Assembly (NCBI GenBank): GCA_945643635.1
Contig: CALZFC010000009.1
Coordinates: 3,967,001-4,031,000 of the forward strand
Origin: Allodiplogaster sudhausi
Taxonomy: Eukaryota > Nematoda > Chromadorea > Rhabditida > Diplogasteridae
Reading direction: 5' to 3'
Length of the DNA stretch: 64,000 nucleotides
Each line of letters begins with the position of its first letter. The first letter of the stretch is position 1. The notes under the pieces were generated by a model. That model saw nothing but the letters and a program-made list of their open reading frames with translations, had not been told where the DNA came from and did not search any database. The position numbers and the translations under genes were made by a program. Positions 50,205 through 62,383 of this stretch are shown piece after piece.

Positions 50205-51070
50205 AGCATTGCTCAAAATGGAATGTTTGACCTTTAATCCCGTTGTTAGAGACTGGTAATTAGAAATGTGAAGGGTTAATTCACATAGCAACGATTACAG
50301 GTAACTATGTTATGATATATTTCTGAATGACGCCACTTCTGTAAGAAACGCCTTTAACATAAAACTTTAACAAATAAGACTTTGCTTCTCTGGAGAGTTG
50401 AATCAGTCCAGCCATATTTGTTATAAACTATTTATATACTTATTCCTGTCATTGGGTGCGTTTTGGTTTATTTCTTCACAATTTTCTCTTTATTGTATTA
50501 CAAGAAAAGTATGCAAGCGACGATGTATCAAAAATATTTCAAATGCAAATTATTCGCACACTTCACAGACATTTGAATGAGTCGAATGAATATGATGGTG
50601 TGACAAAGAGAAATGAAAATGAAAGTGAAACGAATCCCACTACTACTTATACATAAATCCCTCTCTTCACTAGACAAGAAGAGAGTTCTCAACTTCGTAT
50701 GGTCTCTCCCATTTCAGTTACAGCTACTAACTGCTATAACCCGTTATCTATCTCACTTTCGCTCTCAGTGAACAGTAAAGACAGGACTAAGATAAAGGTT
50801 TGGTATAAAATTCTTTGGCGCATTCTTTACGGCTTGCGTAAGCAAAGTCTGTAAAATAGGAATGAGTCTGAGCAGAAGTACAAATATTTTCGCGTTTTAC
50901 ATTAAAGAATTTCTATCGATAAAGTAACTGAAGTCTCGTGTTACCTGCTGTCAAAATATGAAGGTATAAAAAGATCTGAGCTGCCAAAATTTCGTTGTTA
51001 TCCAGCTGCAAATCAATGCACGTTTTGTGCACAGCATGTAATAGTCGCCCCACTCAATGTACTCACCTGC
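50205..51070 (+). repeat. Dispersed repeat, copy C (uninterrupted)
   Basis: Matches copy B across the insertion point, reading GTCTGTAAAATAGGAATGAG where copy B carries the element. No significant coding frame; short frames in the copies do not correspond. Confidence 0.88.
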
Positions 51071-53425
51071 AAAATCTGGAACCAGCTTGCTATCATTTTA
51101 ATCACAAATGTGTCCGCGTGACAGTTTTGTGAGAGGGATATACAAGCAAGGCGGCAAGATTATAAAGAAGTAATTCAAGTTGAAAGGTGGAAAGGCTACC
51201 AAGATAGAAGCGGACTATTCACGTCAGAGAAGCCAATACTCACTTGGCTCCTGGCAGTTGCTAGCCGAAAGAAGTAGTGCTTATGACTTTATCAGTGACT
51301 GGCGCCGCCACTTTACAGATCGAGGGGAGAGATGGAAAGAGAGAAAGAGAGACGGACACAGAAAGAGAGAGAAGGGAGAGAGATTGAACGAAAGAGACAG
51401 AGAGAAGGGAGAGAGATTGAGCGAAAAAGAGAGTAAGAGATAGAGATTAAGAGTGATAATAATTAAGAGAAGAGAAACTAGTAATCTTCCGCATCTAGTG
51501 GCAGGTTTACTGCCTCCAACTGTTCAAGAATGCGATTGGAAGCACATGGCATATTTTAAAGCTTGCATGGATGTTGCTATAACTTCTAGCTTTCAAATAG
51601 ATCTACAATGCGGAGCATCAAATATCTATGTCTGCAAGTATTAACACGGGAAACAGGTACACAAAAGGAGGATAATTGTAAAAGTGTAGACAAAAAAATT
51701 TCGTCCAATTTGCAACTAGTACGCCCATGCAGAGTAAATATCATGGCATGCTACAATGAAAAACTGTTTCTTGCGAAAGAAATAAAATCGAAGAACAAGT
51801 CTTTTCAATCGAGTCTTGTCAGCGGAAACGAGGAAATGACATGGGAATTGTAATGACCCGGTTTCCCTCCCTCCTTCCTCCCACGAATGACTAAATCGGC
51901 TGCATTAAAACGTCATTTCAGACTCATGAGTGGCGAGGAGCAACGCCCAACATAAAGAGTGAGTGTGTCATCACGCTCATTGTAGTGGTGCACAACGCAC
52001 ATTCGTCATTCTAGTCTGTGGCTTTCCGCCGCAAAAAGAGCAACGTATACAAAACTGATAGCAGAAGCACGAGAGCAGCGGGAGATTGAGTGAGAGAGCG
52101 AAGATGAGGCCGGTTTGTCATTGCGAAATCATGCACACTCAACACAACGAAACAAACGAACATAACGTAGTCATCTGCACATGTACATCTACATACATAG
52201 ATCAAACCAAATATTACAATTGCTTATGAACAACGATCACATATTTATGGGAGGCAGAGTATGATTAAAATTCTATGAATAATTGAAACGGAATTGTCAT
52301 GTGTAACAAAACGAAAATGAACGAGGAAGCTAACGCTGAAAGTGTTGTCAGTCTCACCGGGTGAGTGACTCTCGAGGAAATGAAAGAATACAGGAAGTGA
52401 TGCGTGGAAGCGATAGCGGAGTATTACATGATATGACAGGACTATTCATGGCTATAATATTCTCAGCTCGTCCAGGACACATCGGTTGACAACTTGGTAA
52501 TATTGTGCAGGAGTCATAGGCATATCAGAGAACAGCCAATGATCAGCCCATAATTCGGTGTCAACTGGACTGCAATAACGCGACAGTTTCACTAGGTGGG
52601 CCAATCTAATTCTGTAACATTTGATGATAGTTGATAGTGTCCTCAATTTCAAAAACTAAAATAAAATTACAGTGGGACTTAATAATCTCCAGGTATTCTC
52701 TTATACGCATTAGTGTTTTGTCTAGCAAGTTTACTGGTACAAGTTTTGGACCGGATGTACTGAGACCACCTCACAGTGTCGCGAGAGTTTCACTTCGTAC
52801 TTTGCTCGATGAGAGTGGAACCATGGGAGGTCAGGAATGCGGAGTACCGCAGCTCGCTTGTTCACATGAAGAAGTTGCTCGTTGGTGGTGGAGCAGTCTG
52901 AGTCGGTAAAGAGAGCTGATGCAAGGAAGGACGGAGATCAGCCGATGCTAGACAACCCCCTCTCCCCGTTCCGCTCACTCTCTTCTCAGCCTTCTAAGAA
53001 TGTCAAGTGATTAAGGGAACAACGGTGCTGCCTTCTCGTTTCAGTCACATTATTCGGATGCTCTTGAAACTTTTCGCGCAGAACATCCAAAGAGTCACTG
53101 CATAGAGATCAAACAAATAAGGTAGCATCACGTTAGAAATGGGAACAGAAAACAAGTCCGACTGGTCGTCTTACTCCCAGAGGTTGCGAAAGAATACGAA
53201 GAGGGAAAAAACGGGTTTCTTAGGTAGCCTTTGGTTTGCAAATTTGCTTCGTGTCCGCTTTGGATGATATCATGCATATTTGTGTTATTCGGTATTTATG
53301 CATGTAAATGTTTCGTAAAAGTGTGTTTATTCGTGACTCAATCAAAAGAGTTCCTACTATTTTTAGCGCTGTAAATCTCTGCTTTAATCCACTTCGCTTT
53401 CGCTTTTGCACTGCAGAGTCGAGAA
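51071..53425. other. Intergenic interval with no gene recognised
   Basis: Degenerate GA repeats at 51325-51445. Several 60-90 codon frames occur without family resemblance or exon continuity. Confidence 0.55.
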
Positions 53426-53460
53426 GTGGGCGGAGTCTTCGGTGGCGCCAGTTTCTTTTC

Positions 53461-53467
53461 TATAAAG
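53461..53467 (+). promoter_or_regulatory. TATA box (TATAAAG)
   Basis: TTTCTTTTCTATAAAGCC lies 182 bases before the ATG at 53643, ahead of a CT-rich leader. This is the clearest core promoter in the window. Confidence 0.55.
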
Positions 53468-53642
53468 CCAGGCAATAAGAAGAAAGAGATAGCAAGGGAT
53501 CTTCCACTCGCTTATCACACACACACTCTCGAGTTGCTTGTTGCAAGCAGCGACTCTCTCGCCGTCTCCTCACTCTCTCTGATCCACATACACTCTCGCT
53601 GTCGCTGCTGTCTCTCTGATCTACACACTCTCTGACACCGTC

Positions 53643-53959
53643 ATGTTCCACATCCACTTCTACGCTGAGGACACCTCCTCCTACGACCTCGTACAGCAGC
53701 AGAGACGAATGCGCGTCTTGGGCGGAAGACTGGCGAAGAGGAATGAATCCTCGAGGCCCCTGCAACTGTAGCCAAGGCAGCCCGCAGAGACTCCCACAGT
53801 CTCTGCTCCTTCCTCTGTCCATGACGAGTTCTCTCTGCGAGTCCGTCGTCCTTTCGTGCTGTCTCGTCTCCTGTCGGGATCCAGGGGATCTACAGTCTCC
53901 GCCATACGCTCTCCAGCCACATCCACATACAAGCGACATCTCTTCCATCGAATTCCGTG
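53643..53959 (+). CDS. Small basic protein gene with one in-frame TAG
   Basis: The ATG at 53643 opens a 42-codon frame (begins MFHIHFYAEDTSSYDL) ending at TAG 53769-53771. The same frame then runs another 62 codons, Ser/Arg-rich (VRRPFVLSRLLSGSRG), to TGA at 53957-53959. Three explanations fit: stop readthrough; a 66-base intron from 53715 (CGC|GTCTTG) to 53780 (GGCAG), which removes the TAG in frame; or a disrupted gene. A TATA box precedes it and AATAAA follows at 54454. A 180-codon frame on the opposite strand looks like its shadow. I do not recognise the product. Confidence 0.4.
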
Positions 53960-54069
53960 ATATTCTTGTACGATATGCTAGAGCTACACTTTGTACATAC
54001 AACGTTTGTATATTTTTAGAATTTTTCAGTAGATAAGTTATTCAAGTCCATTTGCCTTTATTCTAACGA

Positions 54070-54195
54070 GGGAAGCCTCTTTCCATAACCCAGCCAATCG
54101 CAACCATAGTAACTTTATTTTGTAGAATTCCTCGAAAAATGAGTCTGAAACTATTTTAAAACTGCGGTTGGCTGGGTTATGGAAAGATTCTTCCC
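54070..54195. repeat. Foldback inverted repeat, 33-bp arms with a 20-bp perfect core
   Basis: Arms 54070-54102 and 54163-54195; the cores TCTTTCCATAACCCAGCCAA (54078-54097) and its exact reverse complement (54168-54187) are perfect. The loop is about 60 bases. It is a candidate foldback or MITE relic, or a hairpin RNA precursor, downstream of the 53.6 kb gene and upstream of its putative poly(A) signal. Confidence 0.92.
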
Positions 54196-54453
54196 TTGTA
54201 AGCTTTAGCTTGAAATGTAAGTACACTTTTCTCTCTTGAATACTGTTGACATGCAGATCCAGTGCAAGCCTTGATAGACCTCAAATACTTTAATACGGTT
54301 GAATCGTGTCATTTTTTTAATGCTGTACATATGAATCTCACAGTTGAATTATCGAGCATAGTTTTGACTGATGAATTAGTGAGAGTATTATCTCTTTTAC
54401 AATGTAAATATGCATTGTCTGTACATATTTATGATTAAAAAAAAACCAGAGCT

Positions 54454-54459
54454 AATAAA
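54454..54459 (+). terminator. Candidate poly(A) signal for the 53.6 kb gene
   Basis: AATAAA after an A-rich run. If used, the transcript has a 3' UTR of about 500 bases containing the foldback at 54070-54195. Confidence 0.4.
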
Positions 54460-56026
54460 GCTTCAACTTGAACTTGCATATCATTGAAACTACAACCTAG
54501 AACCAATCAAAAAAGGAAGGATAATCAGCTACAACAAGTTGCAGATCATTAAAATAGCCTAGCGCTTGAATCTGATTTGAACCATACATGCTCTTTTAAC
54601 TTACAAGTTTAGAAGTTCATAGTGCACAACGAGATTACTGTTAGACTTAAGGATGGTTTAACTAATTGCTATGAAGCAGAAAAGAAATGTTTGGTATGAG
54701 AGACTGAGGAATAGGCTGGCTCTTCTTTGCCATCCATTCATTGTAGTTTCCGCATGCGGAAGATTCCCTTCGCAACTTGCTCGAATTTCTTTTATCTAAG
54801 CCAAATGCATTGCATCATGTGGGTGGAAGGGCCCAAGCTGATCATGTGGCCGGTCCACATTCCTTCTCTTATTTGCTGGCAAAGAACCTAATAAGGTCAC
54901 ATTGCGAAGAAGCAGCGCTCATTTGGCAAATTGTTCTCTTTATTCATTTCGTGCTCATCCAGATCTTACATTGAAGGGGGGGGGGGGTGGGGGGGGGAAT
55001 ATTGTGAAATGATGTTTTGGAAATGCTCGATTTTCGCGGAACACGATCTTGGATGTATAGGAATAATCAAGGACGCCTCAGATGAGAAGGAAGAGGAGGG
55101 CGGATAGACGGGGAGAAGGAGGGACGGAGAGAAGGAGAGAGAGACGGAGGTGGCGAGGGAGGGAGAGAGAGAGGTAGAGAGAAAGAGGGAGAGGGAGAGA
55201 GAGAATGCAGCTATGATCTATTCTCACTCGTGACTTGTAAAGTGAAATGGAGATACAGTGAGCGAGATAAAAGGAAAGTAAGCGGGAAAAGGATGAAGAC
55301 AAAGCAGCAAAGTGAGCAGAACTAAGAACCGACAATCTTCTCTCTTATCATCTGTCACTCTAGTAAGTTAATTGTCATGATTGATGCCAATTTTTTTGTT
55401 TGTACACATTTATTTTTCGTTCCACCCTAACATCCGAAAAAAAAGCTTCTTCAATTATATTAACGTAAGCGCAAATGGCAATTTGAGACAGCGGATTGCT
55501 CCCTCGGTAAATGTGAAGCAACGGTTTGCTGACAAAAAAAGAAGAACTCACGAGAGAATCTGCTATATTATAGCCTAAACTATCACTGACGTCGACACAT
55601 CCATCCAATCAACATTCCCTCTCTCATTCTGTCCCGGACAGGCTTATCTCGGCCCTCTCTGGGGGTCACTCATGATAACGTGGCATTGGCATGGAATGTC
55701 TTAAATGTTTCACTCAGAGATCACTGCATCCACTTGTGGGAGGATGACTGAAGAGATACGAATAATAGAGATGTTTCAAGTTGTCCGGCAATGTTACGCA
55801 ATACGGAAGATACAACAGATTTTATCAGAGAAAGAAGTGATAAAGCATCGTCCCACAACAAGGCGATGAAGTACACGCACATTGATACAACTCGTATTTG
55901 TTAATGGGAAGTCTCCCGCTCACCAGTTGACAACAAGTACATCACAACGACATATGGTAGAGCACGACAGTACACGGAGAGAGTGTGGAACGAGAAGGAG
56001 TGGGAGAGAAGGAGAAGGGGGACGGG
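54460..56026. other. Intergenic DNA with G-run and GA repeats
   Basis: A run of about 20 G with one T lies at 54976-54997, and degenerate GA/GGGA repeats at 55110-55205. No gene supported. Confidence 0.6.
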
Positions 56027-56470
56027 CTAGAGAAGGCGATTGGCATGCTTGCGACGGTAGAGGCGTCTGCTGAAGGAGTCATTGGTGTGCATGGCAACGA
56101 CGAGGAGGTCGGTGTCGAAGGAGTACTCGAAGAGCGCGCCACTCTCGCCACCCGTAAAGTGTCTCTCTACCAGAACGTCCCCGTTCAGGTCGAAACGAAT
56201 CCGCTTTTCGAAAGAGTCGAGTGTCTCACCGATGAATTCCTTGCCGAGTTCCACCTCATTGAATGTGATGCACTTGGAAGACGTCCTCATCGAGTACGCA
56301 TACTTGGCAGGATCTTCGGAATGCTGGAAGACAATCTCGGCCGGTCTCGGGTGCGCGAATCCATGACTTTCTGCGAGTGTGAATCGACCGAAGAACTCCA
56401 TCGGAAGAGTTGTGGGCTCAACGATTGCAGCCGAGAGCATCAGAAAGAAAACACATTGAAGAGCGAGCAT
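56027..56470 (-). CDS. Secreted fatty-acid-binding-protein-like lipid carrier, intronless
   Basis: 147 residues in one exon. A signal peptide (about 1-18, LQCVFFLMLSAA) precedes a FABP-like fold, as in secreted nematode FABPs such as As-p18 and LBP-1 to LBP-3. Matches in order: FFGRFTLAESHGF (strand A), CITFNEVELGKEF, the D-EKR-RF-L-GDVLVERHF block, and a C-terminal RRLYRR carrying the Arg-x-Tyr pair that usually binds the fatty-acid carboxylate. About 20 residues that normally form the two-helix lid between strands A and B seem missing: SHGF is followed almost at once by RPAEIV. No intron could hide them. The start was chosen because ATG 56470 gives the signal peptide and follows a CTTTCAG|AA acceptor-like site. 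Confidence 0.82.
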   Translation of the reverse strand: MLALQCVFFLMLSAAIVEPTTLPMEFFGRFTLAESHGFAHPRPAEIVFQHSEDPAKYAYSMRTSSKCITFNEVELGKEFIGETLDSFEKRIRFDLNGDVLVERHFTGGESGALFEYSFDTDLLVVAMHTNDSFSRRLYRRKHANRLL

Positions 56471-58056
56471 TTCTGAAAGCATGATAATTAATTAGGCACT
56501 TTTGAGGATTTACTAATGGGTTAAGACTAGTGCACTCTGCGGGGTAGAAAGAGCAGAATGAAGGGGGACACCGGGGATGCCCTGATAGAGTGTTTTCTAC
56601 ATCGGTTACTCTTTCTTTCTCTGCCGGTCACTCTCAGTCTCTTCTTGCCCTTTGGACCGGCACACCAACATGCATGCATCTCTCCTATCTTATCGAGATT
56701 GGAGAACAAGCTGCTAATGTGCTTCTGTTAATCACCACAATGAGTCAGTATTCTTGTGGGCGAAACAGAATTTGTATCTGCATTTATCGATGCTGTAATT
56801 TATGACGCGATTCTGAATTTTCATTAGTTCTCATTCCCGCCTTCTTTCTGCCGGGTATCAAAGGTCAGGCACTAGCTACAGTGGAGTGCGAAAGTGAGCG
56901 CAGACAGATAAGGACAAAGAAGCGAAAGTTTCTAATCCTTTCTAACAAAAAACATCTCCCATTTTGATCTCTCTCTTTTATGTCAAATTGTTCTAACAAA
57001 CTAATCTAAACCTAACAAACAAGCAGATTCCTGTCAAAAGATATTCACTTGACAATGCATCATGCACATTGCAAGTATGTGCATGTATGTATGTACATAC
57101 ATACATATGTAGATATTTCAACTTTACTTCACGACTGTTGCTTGACAGTCACTTCATCTGTTTTTTTTAAAAGAAATTTTCGTATAGGTAATGGGCTCAT
57201 GTCTTCGTCGAGATGTCCAGTACAGTAAAAAATTAATAACTGAAGTTCTGAAAGTGTCCCAATCATGCTGCTGCTTCATATTACTGTTCCATAATGAGTA
57301 ATTTGTGGCCGATAGTATATCTTATGCGGGGGAAGAACTCCGATTTGCCACATACTGTCTATCATGTCTCCCTCAAGTGATTATTTGTGAGGAAGGCAAC
57401 ACATGATTTTATCTCCTGGCACCCTCAGAAGAAGCGCTTCTTATCAGCCGCTACCGCTATGAAGGTTTCACTCATCAAAGTTCACAGTAATGATTTTATT
57501 TTGCTAGGGTGAGGATTCAATATACAAATTTTCATAATTGAGAAATTTACAATTACATAGTTCCTTCATATTATTTAATTTCCATCTCCGTGCTTTCGTT
57601 TTGATATATGTACATATGTGCTTGAAAGAAATACATGCATACATATATCAAATCGGCAAATCTATGTACTCGACGTCCATATATTTCATTCCCGTTTTCC
57701 AGAAAAGCCTTCCTCAAGATACATATTAGTTCTGATTTAGGAGAGGCGATGGGTTCTCTATTGTATAATGGCAGTCAGGTGGAAGAGACACATAAATGTC
57801 GTGAATATGAGAAAGAAGAGAGGGCCGAGAGAGGAGCCTTGAGGCACGTACAACCGGAGCTGAGATGGAATCATCAACAACGACTGTGAAGTGTGCGGAG
57901 ACGATCAACGGAGATGATTTTTTTTATCAGCAAGTGGAGATTCTTTCTTTGATATTGCTGCACTCGGAAAAATTCCCAAAAGACCCTTAAAGGAGCCAAA
58001 AACTCAATCTTGAATTCCTGGCTTTTTGCCTGACCGAAGGGCGAGAGTGCAAGTAC

Positions 58057-58058
<2 letters not shown>
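56471..58058. other. Intergenic interval with no gene recognised
   Basis: A palindromic GTATGT/ACATAC-rich segment lies at 57075-57112. Frames of about 60-84 codons have no support. Confidence 0.55.
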
Positions 58059-58117
<59 letters not shown>

Positions 58118-58118
58118 C
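58059..58118. repeat. (GA)n microsatellite
   Basis: About 28 GA units with two short interruptions. Confidence 0.95.
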
Positions 58119-58369
58119 GATGAGACTATAAATGGTCAGGAAGGTTAAAATAGATCACGGTTGAATTATTAAATTTTTCCATCTAGCATAAAAATCGATA
58201 AAATTTAAATTTTAAATGTCTTATAAAGTTTCATTCTCCCTACTCGAATCGCCCTTGGAAGGGAAAATTCCAAAAATGATAAATCAATGAAATTTATAAA
58301 ACCAACAATATCTTCATATTTTCATTTACAGAAATCTGTAATGCACCTACACAAGCATGTACATACATA

Positions 58370-59575
58370 TGTTAAATTCAGCTAGCCCATTAAGCTGACT
58401 AACCATAAGTTTGTACGAATCGTGACAGTGCCCAAGTGCGCAACTATGCCCTGCTCGCAGCAGTCCCCTTGCTCTCTTTACCCACAATTCTGTTTGCAGT
58501 TACTCTGTTATCTGTCTGAACGTATCAAGTGTTTTTACATGATCATATTTGCATATCTTCTTTTCTTTCATCAACCGCTCTAACCGAAAATGTAATGTCA
58601 TATCGTGTACATTGCATGGCAGCTAGAGAGCAGCTTGACACTAGGTGGATGAAATCCGTTCCCCAACCACTTCTTGCTCATCTCAACACTTCTAAATACA
58701 GTTGATTGTTTCGTTACAGACCAATCACTCAATTTCTACGGTTGCATAAATTGGAATTTTTTCAATAATTAAAATATCCTGAAAATGCTTTCAGTATGGC
58801 TGTACTGTAGGAAATTACATAAATCGCTCGCCTGATAATATCTGTTTGTATTCGCGCCAAAAAGATTCAAATATTTTCTGCTAAGATACGGTAGAATATT
58901 GTGGCAAAAATGCACAGAACGAGAGGCAAGCGAGACAGATGATGTGAAAGCTCGGATTTCCATCCAGCCTTTTTTAACCAGAGCGCCAGCCGGTTCAACT
59001 CAAAGCCAACCTGGATTTTTTTTTTGTTACCACGTTTTAATTATATATTTTGGGCCATTTGGGCTTAAAATGTTTGGGCCGGAAGCCTGCAGGACCGGGC
59101 GGGATGGCTAAAAATTGGGCCAACCCTTCCTGAGGAGCAACCCCAAATTGCTACGGCTCGATCGGAATTAGAAAATTTCAATACATCGACTATTTCTAAT
59201 ATATTTTTATTATACAAGCACTTATGTAATATTGATGGGTGTTATTAATATTTATAGGTGCGTAGAAAATGGGCCAGGTCTGACCAGAACATTCCTATAG
59301 CGTTGCATGCTTTAAAAAAGAGCGGAAAAAAGTAAATGTTTCGAAGCCAGAGTGAGTTATCGTTCAATGTCATTTTGTAATCTGTTAAATTGAATTGCTT
59401 CCTTTATACATTTACTGCTAGCACTCTATTTTCTAAGTGACATGATCATTTTATGTATACCTATTTATGTATATATTTGTTACGCATCATCGAAGTTCTT
59501 TAATAGATTTATTATAATTTTTAAGATATAAAGAAAATTCTATTTTACGACGATCTTGGAAATTTGCTTGAAATT
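58370..59575 (+). repeat. Direct duplication, copy 1 (about 1.2 kb)
   Basis: Aligns colinearly with 60555-61740. Shared blocks include AATTCAGCTAGC, CAATAATTAAAAT, GTTTGTATTCGCGCCA, AAGATACGGTAGAA and ACGGCTCGATC. Diverged by roughly a quarter, with indels; no shared long frame. Confidence 0.85.
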
Positions 59576-60244
59576 TAATAAACATGTTCGCTAAAATCCA
59601 ATACAAGGCTGATTCAATTCTCTTCCATGAAATGTGGCAGCATTTGAATACTATAATATGTTCGTTCAGTTGCAAAATAGTAAAAATTTATAAGGGTAAG
59701 GGGGATAGGGATCGATGAACACATGTTGACCCATTGCTTCTGAACCTCGGAAGCGAGATAATCAGGTGTACGTGGGACAGCGAAGGGCGGCGAGATTGAA
59801 AAATATAACTAATTTAAATCTATTCCCCAAATATACAGCCAACAGTTTTACAGAACGCTGGAACAGCTTGTCAAGCAAAGAATGTAGCCGGGTTCGATGC
59901 TTCGATGAAGTATTCCATGACTAACCATAAGAAGATACCGAATTGCCGGCACTAAACCATTCAGCACAAATTGCGCTTCCGACTCGGGAATACCAACTTT
60001 AAAAAAGTAATTTAAACTGCCCTATCTGAATATTGAGTGAGTCAATAACATTCTGTATCTCCATATCTAGCGCAACAAGAGCGGTTATGGTCGATTACAA
60101 TGCGAAGAGATCTCTCGCTGTACTACTCCATCACCATGTACAAGTTGCGGCGATTCTCGAAAGAAGTGATCAGCTATGACAATCTTTGCGTGTTGAAGCA
60201 ATCTAAACAGCAACTCGTTCATGACTGCGCACTGAAATAGTTTT

Positions 60245-60302
60245 AGGAAACCAAGCTTTACCGCTCGCTCTCCCGCATAGGAGCGGTCGAGCTTGGTTTC
60301 CT
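60245..60302. repeat. 22-bp inverted repeat hairpin
   Basis: Arms 60245-60266 and 60281-60302: AGGAAACCAAGCT and CCGCTC pair exactly, with a three-base mismatch between them. The loop is 14 bases. It lies between the two copies of the 1.2 kb duplication. Confidence 0.92.
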
Positions 60303-60554
60303 CCTGCCTTGCCAGTAGTTGAATTGTAACTATTGGCAGCGTTCCCACGGTTCAAGAAGATAAACCTCGATAACCCTATCCCTTATCTAAAATATATATT
60401 TTAAACTGATAGAATTTGAAATTTGAAGCGCTTTATTTAGTTTATACGATAATTAAATCGTTATTACAAAGTAAACAGATACTAAAATGATATATTAAAA
60501 GAATTCATAAATCACAACTCTGTTCATCTTATTACTTAAATCAACACTATACCT

Positions 60555-61740
60555 ATGTACAATTCAGCTAGCTAAGAGTTTAGCTGACTATGTCTGCACG
60601 GATGGCGATTGTGCAGCTAACGCCGAAGCAATGCCCTCCTCGCTGCAGTCCCTGTGCTCTCTTAACAATCAATTCTGTTTGCATCTCTCTGAATCCATCA
60701 ATTGTTTTCAGACGTTCACTCTCGCACAGTTGCTTCATTTTTCCTTCTCCAGCCTCCCTTACAGAAAATATTATGCATATCTTGTACAGAGCATGCTGCC
60801 AGAGAGGAGTTTAACGCTCTCTGCATCAAAACCGAAATTTTCTTATTCGTTTAGTTACATACCAATCACTCAATTACTACAGTTGAATAAATTTTAAAAT
60901 TCTCAATAATTAAAATTACCTAAAATGTTTTCATGATGGCCGTGCTGTAGGAAATTATTTAAATCACTCGCCTGAAAATACACGTTTGTATTCGCGCCAG
61001 AAGCACTCAAATATTTTTTGGTAAGATACGGTAGAAAATTGTGGCCAAAATGCACTAGATAGTGAGGCAAACGGTCCAGATTATGTGAAAACGGCTCAGA
61101 TTTCCAAGGCCCTCTTTGAAAGGGGCTAGGGTTGCCAACTCAAAGCCATCACTGTATTTTGTGCTGTTATAATTTTGTTTTATAATTCATTTTAAGCCGG
61201 TTAGGCTCAAAAAATGCTTGGGAAACCTGCTGGAGAGGACGGCCTGGCACACATTGGGCCAACTTGTCACACTGAGGGCCTACGCCAAGTTACCACGGCT
61301 CGATCAGGTTTAGAAAATGTTTCTATTTCGTCATGTTTATTGAATAACGTCAAACTTTTCGTCTTATCTAATAATTAGGCTAATGAGCCGACTGTCCTTA
61401 ATATTTATTGACCCGCAGAGAATGAGCCGTATCTGGGTAAAATTCTCAAATAGCCTTGTATGCTTTTAAAATAAAAAATATATAAATTGATTTCAACCCA
61501 ATTATGAGTTCAATGAATTTTATGATCAGTATAAATTGGATAGCTTCCTGAAGGAATATTGACTGCAAAGCGCATGATTATTTATTTATTTTTGCAAAGC
61601 GCATGGTTATTTATTTACATATTTGTTATGTATCTTTTAATTCATTTGGTTGTTTATTCTAATTTTAAAGATACATAGATTGTTTGTGAATTAAACATTC
61701 TGCTTTATGGCGATCTTAGAATTTGAGGTGAAATTGATTA
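60555..61740 (+). repeat. Direct duplication, copy 2 (about 1.2 kb)
   Basis: Colinear partner of 58370-59575, in the same orientation about 2.2 kb away. The sequence between the copies is unique in this window. Confidence 0.85.
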
Positions 61741-62383
61741 TATATAGATGCGGATTTCCGCTTCGTGATTTGGTTCCTGCATCTTTGACTTCATTTTTGT
61801 TTATTAAAAAAAATGCTCAATAGAGTGAACTTCTTACATCATACACGAATTTCATCGAAATATGCAACTGTTCAACCATCGAATAAAACTGAAAGCCGAG
61901 TCTAAGAAAATACTCAGACTGGGAAGAACACGTAAGAAGGAAAAGAACAAGTAGTATGAACTCATATCAATTAAGACGAGGCAATCGATGAAGTCGGAGA
62001 ACATCATAAGTATGGTATGAGTTGGCATGCGAAAGAGATGCTTCAAACACATTAAGGCAAAAGAATCGAGGAGATAATGTGTTAATTATGCAATCAGTTA
62101 TTATGAATTCAAAAAAAAAACTACTCTGAGATGCGGGAATCATATACGACCGGGATGTTGAAACAACGTCGTAATCGATGATAGGAACATATGAAAAAGC
62201 ATCTTCTTCTAAGCAACAACAAATAAATGCATAAAATGAAGATACTTATTCCCTGCTTTAAAGAAAATATTTTAATCTTTGAAAATCAGCTGAAAATAAT
62301 AATCAAATCTTTGACAAATGGGATGTAATACTTAGAAACAAATTATAAATAAGTATGCATATCAAAATAAATATGTTTCTGTT

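Noticed and set aside
53460..54002. 180-codon open frame on the minus strand
   Set aside because: It is antisense to the TATA-led plus-strand frame and has no recognisable domain. The plus strand has promoter, leader and poly(A) signal, so this is probably a shadow frame.
60085..60348. 87-codon minus-strand frame between the duplication copies
   Set aside because: It includes the hairpin at 60245-60302 and has no recognisable domain or splice context. Kept only as the hairpin feature.
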